Source: Azorinus chamasolen
Lineage: Eukaryota > Mollusca > Bivalvia > Cardiida > Solecurtidae
Direction of reading: 5' to 3'
NCBI GenBank assembly: GCA_963576725.1
Contig: OY755240.1
Location: 35,672,163-35,736,162 of the forward strand
DNA length: 64,000 nucleotides
Below, piece by piece: positions 54,685 through 64,000 of this stretch (position 1 is the stretch's first letter; each line of letters opens with the position of its first letter). The position numbers were made by a program, and so were the translations under genes. Below the pieces are notes generated by a model. That model saw only the letters and a program-made list of their open reading frames with translations, was not told the DNA's origin and did no database searches.

Positions 54685-57208
54685 GACATTAGCCCACCCG
54701 GACGACAGCCCACCCGGATGACAGCCCACCATTTCTCTAAGGGCGGACATTAGCCCACTCGTGTTTTTGAGGGGGGGGGGGGGGGGTCGGACAACAGCCC
54801 ACTCGTGGTTTTGTGGAGGGCGGACATTAGCCCACTCGTGTTTTTTTTATGGGCGGACATTAGCCCACTCGGACAATAGACCCCTCGCGCTGCATATTAA
54901 CGAGGCGGACATCAGCCCACCCGGACAGTAGACCCCTCGAGATTATAATATATGTTTATTCCCACTCCCAATTACGTGAAAATCGTTGTATTTACCCATG
55001 ATTTATCAAATATTCAGCTACTCTTACTGGTTCTTTATGTTACGGAAAAAAGTCCCTTTCAGACCGAGGATGTTTGGCCCCTAATTATCTTAGTTATAAT
55101 GTTTGTTTATGTTTCATTGCACTGCACTGTTTGATAAATCATGGATAATTAGCTACATTGATTGTTAACCTGAAAAATACTGTACTGATACTGTAAATTG
55201 AACGACTTTTATTTTTCCCCTAAATTTATTTCTATTTAATAAACACGAGCACTGCTTTCCCGGGCAATGTATAAACCTTTAGCCGAATCTCTGAAACAAT
55301 TGATGCGGGAATGTTAGAGTTTATCAGTATACACCAAATTAAAACAGATTTTTTAAATGAAATAGGTGAAGATTTGTGAAACACTGAGATAATCGATAGC
55401 TTACGTCTATTCAACTGATACAATGAACCTGCGCATGCCTAATTGGATTATCAAACAATGAACACGCGCATGTCTAATTGGATTATCAAACACACGCTTG
55501 TCATTAATTGGATTATCACACCTGTAAGTGTTTAACTCTTTCCCTGTTCTATGTTTATTTCATAATGAAATATGGAACATTACCGAAAAATAAAATTTGT
55601 GTGATATGTTTATGTTGCTCCGATCTAAAGTCGAAGATATTATTTTTAAAGTCATTTGGCCTTACAGACCTACAGAAATAGGTGAGAAAATTACGAGGGG
55701 TCTACTGTCCGGGTGGACTGATGTCCGCCTCGTTACTATATACATCTCGAGGGGTCTAGTGTCCGAGTGGGCTAATGTCCGCCCATCAAAAAAATACGAG
55801 AGGGCTAATGTCCGCCCTCCTCAAAACAACGAGTGGGCTAATGACATTTGCCCCCCCCCCCGGGACACTTGCCCCCCGGACATTTGCCCCCCTATTTGGG
55901 CATGGGCGGACATTTGCCCCCTGGTGTTTTAGCTTGGGCGGACATTTGCCCCCCTGACATATGCCCCCCTGTTTGACTTGGGCGGACATTTGCCCCCCCC
56001 CCCCATAGTGGTTTAGCTTGGGCGGACATTTGCCCCCCTGTTAATTTTCTCGAGGATGGACCTTTGGTCATTTTTTGCATCATCAGCATCCCTAAAACAT
56101 TTTACAGGAAGTTGCATGGGCATTTAAAACAACAAAGTGTTTATATATAAAAATTACCTTCAAATAGCAACTAATCATGCGTGGGGTTTCCCAAGCTTTT
56201 ACAAACGAGTTTAATTGAGGCCTCTATTTACCTTTTTTGCAATGATTTGATGCGTGTAAATATCCTCAGTATTTAATTCGGCAGCCATTTGCAAAAATTG
56301 TAAACACAGAGGTTATATATATGCAGAAAAGGGTGTGTTCCAAATCAAATGATTCTGCGACATCAAACGTGACCTTTCATTTTCTGAAAACGGTGACCTT
56401 TCATTTTCTGAAAACACTGACAGCCATATTTATTGTTTTAACACACCAATTCCAATTCCAATTTTATTTCAAATAATACAAAGTCTCGCTTTAATGCAAG
56501 AAGCATTTACATCTATCATACAGTATACAGTAAATACATACAGTCACATGGTCACAAAGGTGTATGCAGCAGAACGTGACCTTTCACTTATTGTCATTAT
56601 GTTGTTATGTGTTAAAAACACAGCAAGTGTTAATTGGATTAGGGGTTTGACTAGCCTAAAGGCAGTGGAAAATTCTACACTTACGCAATTCATTTACTGT
56701 CAAGTGTCGGCTTAGCTTTTATGATAAACAAGATCTGGATCTGAAGGTGATAAGTATACATCTGTTTGTTATTTAAATACAAAATTACTGATTTAACAAC
56801 AAAAAAGTAATTTACTTAACTTAGATCTAAGCAGTTATTTAAAATAGCTACATTTCTGTATTAGAGCAATTTCTAATGAACCTGAATGGAAGTCTCTGGG
56901 TTTTCTGAGATCGAGTAACACAATACATGTGGTGGCAAGACACAGGGGGGCAAATGTCCGCCCAAGCAAAACCACTAGGGGGGCAAATGTCCGCCCAAGT
57001 CAAACAGGGTGGCAAATGTCCGCCCAAGCAAAAACACCAGGGGGGCAAATGTCCGCCCATGCCCAAATAGGGGGGCAAAGGTCCGGGGGGCAAATGTCCG
57101 GGGGGCAAATGTCCTAGAATCTACAAAAACACGAGTGGGCTAATGTCCGCCCTTAGCGAAATAGTGGGCTGTCATCCGGGTGGGCTGTCGTCCGGGTGGG
57201 CTAATGTC
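54685..57208. mobile_element. Fold-back element of GGACATTAGCCCACTCG modules
   Basis: The left terminus GACATTAGCCCACCCGGACG ... AAGGGCGGACATTAGCCCAC (54685-54945) is mirrored at the right terminus (57122-57208), which ends GGGTGGGCTAATGTC. Further mirrored modules (GAGGGGTCTACTGTCCGGGT) lie at 55697-55850. Flanks ATATACGGT (54671) and ATATACAGT (57220) may be a 9-bp target duplication with one mismatch. The interior is AT-rich, with a GA/TTC-rich stretch just outside at 54555-54600. No transposase; a second fold-back is nested inside. Confidence 0.75.
55843..57113. mobile_element. Nested fold-back of GGACATTTGCCCCCC modules
   Basis: Left arm 55843-56041: GACATTTGCCCCCC, GGGCGGACATTTGCCCCC, TTTAGCTTGGGCGGACATTT. 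Right arm 56944-57113 is the mirror (GGGGGGCAAATGTCCGCCCA repeated). It lies within the 54685-57208 element. Its right flank TCCTAGAATC resembles TCCTAGAACC at the outer element's right end. The interior (56050-56940) has no recognised gene. Confidence 0.75.
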
Positions 57209-57891
57209 CTAGAACCAATATATACAGTGCAGAATAAAAAGGTTGGCGAAAGGAGGATTAAACATTTAATATTGGCTATTTATTAGTTATTATAAATGAT
57301 ATGTACATATATTTTAAATATAATTGGCATTAATATGATGATCTAAGTCTGGATCAGGCCCGTACCCAGGTCCCCCCCCCCCCCCCCCCCAGCTGGCTCC
57401 AAAGATACCATTTTTGTTAATGGGCCCCATTTTAGTTTTCAGCTATATATACCGTTTTGAAATTTTACCAAGGCAATTTTTAGTGACATATTTAGTTCTC
57501 TACACAGACAGGCCACCTTTGGCATGCTGTCATGCTGTGATCCACGCTTGGCCTATTTTGGTATAGACCAATCAGTGGAACCCCCGCGGAGAACACCCGA
57601 ATTACGTAATCATGAGTTGGTTCCAGTTTTCGCTATACTGAAGTTTAGCAAATAAATTGTTCAGGAACCAGTCGTGTCAAAATGCAAATTGCTGCGTTTC
57701 CACAAATACCACATGTGGCACGTATATTAATTAAGTGAGGAAACATTGTCGCAAAATTAAGACGATGGGAATGACGGGGTACGGACAAAACCCCACCAGG
57801 ACGTAACCCCACAGGACAAAACCCCATAGGACACAAACCCACACCCAAATGTGTCAAGGCGGACAAAACCCCACATGTTAACATAATTGAG

Positions 57892-58290
57892 TTATAAATC
57901 AATTTTTAGATAATTTGAAGAAGAAACACTCAATTAGAATATAAATTCAAAACAAGATCTTTACATTTCCAAATTTAAAGTTACAATCTGCAAATAAAAA
58001 TAGAAGTTAAAGCATATTTAAAAATAGGTCAAAATTATGAATAAATAAAGAATGCATTCATAGTTAAATGAGCTTTAGTTTACTAAATTGGCTTATAAAT
58101 CAACTTTTAGATAATTTGAAGAAGAAACACTCAATCAGAATATAAATTCAAAGCAAGATCTTTACATTTTCAAATTTAAAGTTACAATCTGCAAATAAAA
58201 ATTGAAGTTAAAGCATATTTAAAATTAGGTCAAACTTATGAATAAATAAAGAATGCATTCATAGTTAAATGAGCTTTAGTAATATAATTG
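57892..58290. repeat. Direct tandem duplication, 201-bp unit
   Basis: TTATAAATCAATTTTTAGAT at 57892 recurs as TTATAAATCAACTTTTAGAT at 58093, and the whole unit through TTAAATGAGCTTTAGT is repeated with about a dozen differences. AT-rich, inside the MULE. 58290-58860 holds no recognised gene. Confidence 0.9.
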
Positions 58291-58869
58291 TTTTTAGCGG
58301 TATCAATGTTCAATAGTCATAATTATATATTAAATTCGGTTAAAGAGGATTAGACTAAACTACTGATTGAATGTGTGATGTGTTTTTAGATGTATCAAAG
58401 TTAATTTTACATACAATTAATTAAACAGGATTATACATGGCATTGTACTGAAAACTTTGATACAGCAAATTCTTTTATTAATGATTTCACACCTTATTCT
58501 CTTTAAAGTATTTAAATTCGCATCTTTCTTCTTTAATGACAAATACTTTACTCACTGTGATAGTCATTAAAAGCTTGATTGGTTGGATAGTCTTTAATTT
58601 TCACACCTTTCTTATTTAATCATGAAAGTTTGTTTTCACATTGACTTTAATCTTGTAAATTAGCAAAGGTGATTAGCAGGGAATAATTATATGTAATATA
58701 ATAATTGCATTATTTGTTATCAATCTGTTTTTGATGATCTCAGCATCAAAGTATGCATACAGTCAAACTGATGCAAACTTTATTCAGTTTGTTTTACTCA
58801 AGTACCAGTCTTGCAATATATATTCTACTCCAAATCAGTCTTAGTTATTCACTTTTTGTAATTGAAATA

Positions 58870-59022
58870 ATGGAGATTATTAAGAATGGCAAAGGTGGTT
58901 CTAAGCTTTGTTTTGAATGATTCATGTATACTAAGAAGTATACCAGATCTAATCGAGTACGATGGGAATGCTCACAGAGGATTGCACACTTTTGTCCTGG
59001 AGGAGCTGTCACTGACATAGAG
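58870..59022 (+). pseudogene. FLYWCH zinc-finger exon of the MULE transposase
   Basis: Frame from ATG at 58870: GGSKLCFE, then an in-frame TGA (58918-58920), then FMYTKKYTRSNRVRWECSQR and IAHFCPGGAVTDIE. The Y/W-x-C ... H-x-C spacing and the N-terminal position are as in FLYWCH DNA-binding domains that precede many animal MULE transposases. The exon ends at GAG|GTAGGT (59023). It joins in phase 0 to ATTCAACATGTG after the acceptor at 59690. The stop makes the gene non-functional, or it is a single-base lesion in this copy. Confidence 0.65.
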
Positions 59023-59067
59023 GTAGGTTCAACATTGTTTTCATGTAACCCCCCCCCCCTTATATAA

Positions 59068-59430
59068 TGTCTTTGGAGCATAAGCTTTTGAAAGCTTAGT
59101 GGTAGAACTTGATTTGGAAAAAATGGTATATAAAAGTACTCAGCAGGCTAAAGGTTAATCCTTTCCCTGTTTCCTACAGGAGCCGTCTAATCTGGGTCTT
59201 ATCTGTTTGCAAATGCTCTCATATAATGTTTTTGCAGCATAAGCTTTTGAAAGCATAGTGGTAAAAAGAGAAGTTGGTTTGAAAAAATGGTATATAAAAG
59301 TAATTTGCTCAGCAGGCTAAAGGTTAATCCTTTCCCTGTTTCCTACAGGAGCTTTCTAATCTGGGTCTTATCTGTTTGCAAATGCTCTCATATAATGTCT
59401 TATAGTGGTAAAAAGAGAAGTTGGTTCTTC
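59068..59430. repeat. Tandem repeat, about 175-bp unit, inside the intron
   Basis: CATAAGCTTTTGAAAGC, GGTATATAAAAGTA, CAGCAGGCTAAAGGTTAATC, CTTTCCCTGTTTCCTACAGG and GGGTCTTATCTGTTTGCAAA recur with a period of about 170-180 bp, two full copies and a partial one. The unit contains half of a TTAACCC MITE core. A pogo-like AAACCTCTCTAAACTGGACG lies at 59521. Confidence 0.75.
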
Positions 59431-59690
59431 CTCTGTTTGTCCATCTGTCAATCCTGGAGCTGTCTAATCAGATTAAACTCTGTTTACTTATGGAATGATA
59501 TTCTATGTGCATATACAGCAAAACCTCTCTAAACTGGACGTTAAATTCAGTATAAATATTGGTATTGGAGACAGGTGACAGCTTAACGCAGGGTGAAGTC
59601 ATGCAGAAAGCTCCTTCTCAAATAGAAAATCAGTTTAGAAAGGTTATAAAACTTATACTGTATTTAAGAATTTGTCATTTTTGTCTGTAG

Positions 59691-60490
59691 ATTCAACATG
59701 TGATTTCCACAACTGCCCACACCCATGAAAGGGATGACACACACGTTGAGGCAACAAAAGTTCGTTTGAGAATGAAGGAGAACATTACTGCTAACAGGGG
59801 ACAACCAGGCCAGATCCTTGCAGACACCTTGCAGAATCAAACAGTGGAGGTGCGTGCTGCAGTTGGGAAGACAGACTCTGTCAAACGCACTATTCGCAGA
59901 CAGAAGAAAGGGTCAAAGCCAAAGGAACCTGTTTCCCTACGACAGCTTGTGATTCCCGAAGAATGGACAACAACAGGAGACCCTTACAGGCACCCATTTC
60001 TCATCCATGACATTGGTCCTGAGTCTGATAGTCGGTTGTTAGTGTTTGGAACTGAACAAGGACTGCGACACCTTGGCAGATCAGACACCTGGTTCATGGA
60101 TGGGACTCATGACACAGCACCTGGGCTTTTCAAACAGGTTTATGTCATCCGTGCCCCTCTAGGGGAAAGTGCTGTTACATGTGTTCATGAAGGATGTGAG
60201 CGACTGGTCGACTATTTTGACAAGACATATGTCACTGGAACTTTCAGGCGCATACAACCAGTCCGTGTAGAGGGTGAAGATGATGTTGTACCAGTAAGAG
60301 TGCGAAGGACTCCTCCGCTATTTCAACCAGAACTGTGGAATGTCCACCAGATCACACTAGATGGTGAATCTCGCACCAACAACATCTGCGAATCCTGGAA
60401 CAGGAAATTCCGTAGTCTGATTGGACATAGTCACCCATCTGTATGGACAGCTATTGATTCCTTCAAAAAAGATGCAGATCTTCCAGAATG
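59691..60490 (+). pseudogene. MULE transposase exon, internally deleted
   Basis: After the acceptor TTTTTGTCTGTAG the frame runs to TGA at 60489. Recognisable parts are ISTTAHTHERDDTHVEATKV, a basic segment, DTWFMDGTHDTAPGLFKQVY with the first catalytic Asp (60099-60101), and near the end DGESRTNNICESWNRKFRSL with the catalytic Glu (60390-60392). Between AVTC and the next block, VDYFDKTYVTGTFRRIQPVR (from about 60185), the stretch that holds the second catalytic Asp in this family is absent without a frameshift. The protein is therefore predicted inactive for DNA cleavage. Complete members of the family are several hundred residues; this exon gives about 267. Confidence 0.8.
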
Positions 60491-60510
60491 ACAATGGTCA
60501 GCCACCTAAG

Positions 60511-60731
60511 AACAGAACAGAACAGAACAGAACAGAACAGAACAGAACAGAACAGAACAGAACAGAACAGAACAGAACAGAACAGAACAGAACAGAACAG
60601 AACAGAACAGAACAGAACAGAACAGGACAGGACAGGACAGGACAGGACAGGACAGGACAGGACAGGACAGGACAGGACAGGACAGGACAGGACAGGACAG
60701 GACAGGACAGGACAGGACAGGACAGAACAGA
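60511..60731. repeat. Pentanucleotide microsatellite (GAACA)n to (GGACA)n
   Basis: About 22 copies of AGAAC-type repeats switch abruptly at about 60624 to about 20 copies of AGGAC-type, with a final return to GAACA. It is followed by AGATCTTTATTTCGTCTCAG. It lies between the main transposase exon and its C-terminal remnant. Confidence 0.95.
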
Positions 60732-60943
60732 TCTTTATTTCGTCTCAGGTACTAACATGTACAACATGAGGGAGACATACATACATACATTATATATAAT
60801 AGATTGAAAAATGATGAATCCGGTCGTTTTATAAATTAATTTGTTCGGCAAAAATGCATATGCTGTAAAGGGGGAACATTTGATGCAAATACTTTTCCCT
60901 CCAGCGGGTCTAGTTGGTACTTAATTGGACTAGAAGAGAGTGA

Positions 60944-61060
60944 AGACTGTCACAAAAGACTTACAGGAACGCCTTCACAATCTGTGTGTAGACTACATTG
61001 AGGGCAGGAAGAATCTTCCAACGTTCCTGCACAGTGTTGGTCGGTGTATACGGTGGAAAC
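60944..61060 (+). pseudogene. MULE transposase C-terminal remnant
   Basis: RVKTVTKDLQERLHNLCVDY then IEGRKNLPTFLHSVGRCIRW, a style of C-terminus seen in animal MULE transposases. It follows ATTGGACTAG, which could be a splice acceptor. Either the last exon or a piece separated from 60490 by insertion of the microsatellite-bearing segment. Confidence 0.5.
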
Positions 61061-61119
61061 ATTAAGTTATAAAATGGACAAACACTGCCTGTTGTGAGAG
61101 TGACCATATCCATATAATA

Positions 61120-61760
61120 TTACATTATCCACATCTATTGAATCTATATTAAGTGTACCAATGCAAACATGGTTGATGCAGATCATAAAATTGTGAAAAT
61201 GATTTGGGTCTACCCTGTTTGTAAGTTAAGAAAAGGAATCAGTTAATTGTCGTTATATTATAATAGTTTATATGCAATGTGTGCTAATATTACAATATCC
61301 ACATCTATTGAATCTATATTAAGTGTACCAATGCAAACATGGTTGAGCCAGATCATAAAATTGAAACTGATTTGGGTCTACCCTGTTTGTAAGTTAAGAA
61401 AAGGAATCAGTTAATTGTCGTTATATTATAATAGTTTATATGCAATGTGTGCTAATATTATATTTTCCACATCTATTGAATCTATATTAAGTGTACCAAT
61501 GCAAACATGGTTGAGCCAGATCATAAAATTGAAACTGATTTGGGTCTACCCTGTTTGTAAGTTAAGAAAAGGAATCAGTTAATTGTCGTTATATTATAAT
61601 AGTTTATATGCAATGTGTGCTAATATTACAATATCCACATCTATTGAATCTATATTAAGTGTACCAATGCAAACATGGTTGATCCAGATCATAAAATTGT
61701 GAAAATGATTTGGGCTTACCCTGTTTGTTAGTTAAGAAAAGGAATTGGTTAATTTTGGTT
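61120..61760. repeat. Four-copy tandem repeat, about 168-bp unit
   Basis: CCACATCTATTGAATCTATA starts at 61129, 61299, 61467 and 61635. Each unit contains AAACATGGTTGA(T/G)CCAGAT-like text and TTTGGGTCTACCCTGTTTGT, the right half of the TTAACCC MITE core. It looks like amplification of a unit containing a MITE fragment. Confidence 0.9.
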
Positions 61761-61809
61761 ATACCATGTATGCCTTTTTTGTATAGAATGTGGTTCACCT
61801 AATAAATAT

Positions 61810-61905
61810 TCATTATTTGTCAGTGAGCAAATAGATTAGAACCTGATCAGATGGCTTTGTTTTAGATTCTGTATGATCTGGATCTATTCTGTTTGTAAAA
61901 AGATA
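61810..61905. mobile_element. TTAACCC MITE core fragment
   Basis: GAGCAAATAGATTAGAACCT, GATCAGATGGCT and ATCTGGATCTATTCTGTTTG. Confidence 0.55.
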
Positions 61906-62256
61906 TAAAAATACCCCCCTTGTGATAATACAACTTATGCTTTTAGTGAAAATCAGGTTATTACCATATCTCCATATGCTTAACAACATAGTTATTTATT
62001 ACTTTTATTCAAATTGAAATTAAATATTTATACTTATTTCTTTTGTTGTATGTTTTATTCTCCCTTTCTATTGCTATGAAGTGCCATTTGTATATATAAA
62101 TCCTTAATTAAATACATAATTTTTATTAAAGTGGGGTTTTGTCCATGTGGGGTATTGTCCTGCTGGGGTTTCGTCCTAGTGGGGTATTGTCCTGTGGGGT
62201 TACGTCCTAGTGGGGTTACGTCCTAGTGGGGTTTTGTCCTACACCCGGGAATGACG

Positions 62257-64000
62257 TATCAAGACGCTATAGCATAGCTACAAAAAGCAGTATGCACGTT
62301 GACCGATAAGCGCTTTACTGACATTGATCAGTAACTAGTAATGAAAAAATAACTCTGAACATTTCGAATGATAAAAAAAGTAAAAATGATCTTCGTTCCC
62401 AGGCCGATTGTACTGAATAAATCAAGGCTTCTTAACGTTTTTTCATGGATTTGTTTTGTAACTTGAGATTGGGAATTTTCCTCCCAAAAATGGGTGCAAA
62501 ACACACCTTTTGCTATTGGGAATATACCCGAATAAGGGCTATAAAATCAGTCAAAATATTATTGTAAAATAAGATAAAATGGAATGTCTTTTTCATTGTA
62601 TACATAAATCTGTTATAACCATGTGAGCGAATAAGGGCCATCATGACCCTCTTGGTAAACTGTAACATTTGATGTTTGTAGTTTTGATCAGGGTTGTTTT
62701 CAAATTTAGAATAAAGACATAAGCGGATGCTAGTTCTGAGATGAATAATGCAGAGTCTGACCATGGCAAAAAACTTTAAGCATAATCAAATGTCTGTCTG
62801 TCTGCCAATGGCAAAAAAACTTTAATCATGTTCATATGTGTGTCTGTCAATGGCAAAAAAAACTTTAGCCTTGATCACAACTTTTGGTGTTGATTTAATA
62901 TAATTATACAAAGCCCCTGCATTGAAGCATTGGTGATCATTCATCATGCTTTAAGTCTATACACTGAAATCCAGGTGTAAAAAGCAGCCGATTTCCTATC
63001 ATATAACATAAAATTATATCTTGATAGAGTGATTCAGATAGCAGGAAATTGCACCATTCAATGCGGCATGCCAAAAAAATCGACTACCGGGAGGGGACAC
63101 CCCTCCCGTGCCCCCCCCCCCCAACTCGCCCCCCCAGCAAAAAATTTCTGGGTACGGCCCTGCTGGATATATCAACACATTAATATACTGATTACATTTA
63201 CAGGGAAAACGGATTACTTGCTCCTTTCGCCACTGTATATCCCGCGAAAGGAGCTCTTAAGTAATATAATTGAATGTGGAACTGTGGGTTATTAATCATA
63301 TGTAACAATTAGTGTTTTTAATAAATACATACACATATTTTAAGTATAAAATTTGACACTAAAATAAGCCTGAATATTTTACCACATCATTGATATATTG
63401 ATGACATTTACGGGGGAAAGTGATTACTTGCTCCTTTCGCCAGCTTTAAATCCCGCGAAAGAGCTCTTAATATTTGCTGGCCTTTACTCTCTGCTTAACC
63501 TGGCAGTCATCAGGTTTAACTTAAATAATTTTCTTTTTTTACTGCCAGAACTGACTAGCAAGGTTGTGATTTAAAGGTTGACAATTGAATGTATTTTTCA
63601 TCGATATATTATTGTCGCCCCACAGTTACTTCACCGAATCATTAAAGGCGCTGGTTGAAATAATGAAACCAATTTACAAACGAGGATATGGTGAACACTT
63701 TTTTACAGTGATATGCATAAAACAAACAAAAATGATTAAGTATTAGCACAAATTCACTACTGCAGGGACAGTTACTATGGACTTGAATACCTGAACAGAG
63801 GATGCTATGCGAGCCATCTCTGACAGTAGGTTCTACTATGGGATGGTTCGACTATAGAATGAATATTTTTTAATCATGGTAGGAGCAGTCATTTCTATAA
63901 CGTTGAGGAAATGAAGGTTTACTTGATTTGGCAATGCAGATAGCATATACCGGTCGATTAAGAGCATGAATAACATATCATAGGTAATGAAATAAAAATA
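62257..64000. other. Right end of window, no gene recognised
   Basis: AT-rich. A poly-C/hAT-like terminus is at 63105-63162. A duplicated segment lies at about 63189-63260 and 63391-63470 (GATTACTTGCTCCTTTCGCC, ATCCCGCGAAAG, GAGCTCTTAA), each with a small GCTCCTTTCGC/GCGAAAGGAGC-type hairpin. ATGGCAAAAAACTTTAA is repeated near 62763, 62808 and 62850. No convincing exon seen on either strand. Confidence 0.45.

Larger units (their letters stand above)
57776..62246 (+). mobile_element. Mutator-like (MULE) element with FLYWCH transposase remnant
   Basis: The perfect 9-bp direct repeat GGGAATGAC lies at 57767-57775 and 62247-62255. The ends are made of short modules: GGACAAAACCCCAC, GGACGTAACCCCAC, GGACAAAACCCC on the left; GTGGGGTTACGTCCTA and GTGGGGTTTTGTCCTA on the right (62130-62246). 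The outermost seven bases (GGGGTAC, and GGGTGTA reversed) sit symmetrically outside the first module. The 4.47-kb interior carries FLYWCH and MULE-transposase exons, tandem duplications and a pentanucleotide run. Confidence 0.85.
57355..63162. mobile_element. hAT-like inverted ends enclosing the MULE
   Basis: Left CAGGCCCGTACCCAGG plus a poly-C run; the right end reversed reads CAGGGCCGTACCCAGAAATT and also adjoins poly-C. CTGGAT directly abuts both ends (57349-57354 and 63163-63168). The CAGGGCCGTACCCAG type of end is seen in hAT-like elements, but 6 bp is not the usual 8-bp hAT duplication. The enclosed MULE accounts for most of the length. Confidence 0.45.

Noticed and set aside
55597..57117. 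Frames rich in C-P-P and G-G-Q-M-S repeats
   Set aside because: Translations of fold-back modules (GGACATTTGCCCCC).
60421..60807. Frames with N-R-T-E-Q repeats
   Set aside because: Translation of the pentanucleotide microsatellite; an open frame arises in all phases.
62513..62764. 83-codon minus-strand frame
   Set aside because: No domain, no splice or promoter context, AT-rich surroundings.

Overview
This is a eukaryotic nuclear window, AT-rich and almost gene-free, built of nested mobile DNA. The best guess is a bivalve mollusc. The main reason is the abundance of 'pearl'-like elements: tandem units of about 145-170 bp, an ACGG/ACAG-type simple-repeat tract, a terminal hairpin and no target duplication. 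That architecture is known from oysters and clams and was later linked to Helentron (Helitron-like) transposons. The assignment is inference; no diagnostic host protein is present to name the genus.

Layout. 0.15-5.2 kb: two pearl/Helentron-like elements (here HLE-A and HLE-B), TTAACCC hairpin MITEs and a 137-bp hairpin flanked by a duplicated segment. 5.5-18.2 kb: a nest in which an HLE-A copy is split by an HLE-C copy, which is split by a 10.7-kb insertion with perfect 29-bp inverted ends. That insertion carries HLE-D, HLE-E and an HLE-A swollen by an 824/1648-bp higher-order satellite. 18.2-28 kb: the least repetitive part, with the only host-gene signals: a likely LIM-domain exon on the minus strand (25.65-25.75 kb) and a candidate divergent promoter at 22.8-23.2 kb. 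A 36-bp minisatellite also lies here. 28-40 kb: four more HLE copies, fold-back elements, a 42-bp minisatellite and a tandem tRNA-like repeat. 40.2-43.4 kb: a second four-level nest. 43.5-51.2 kb: a dead L2/CR1-like LINE cut into three pieces by HLE-D (itself holding HLE-B) and by HLE-C. 52.9-53.6 kb: a LINE fragment on the minus strand. 54-57.2 kb: hairpins and two nested fold-back elements. 57.4-63.2 kb: a Mutator-like (MULE) element with FLYWCH and transposase remnants and a perfect 9-bp target duplication, between hAT-like ends.

Organisation. No operon or multi-gene pathway is present. The notable system is structural. Seven element families of different sequence obey one end grammar: (A)ACAAGA or ACTAGAGG, a short palindrome, a subterminal motif, tandem units, a simple-repeat tract, then a 3' hairpin whose arms repeat the 5' motif, usually ending TAAAAA. 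A second set of fold-back elements has termini made of short 'GGAC-plus-GCCCC' style modules, and one of them carries a MULE transposase. All boundaries were read by eye from one sequence; family names are local labels.
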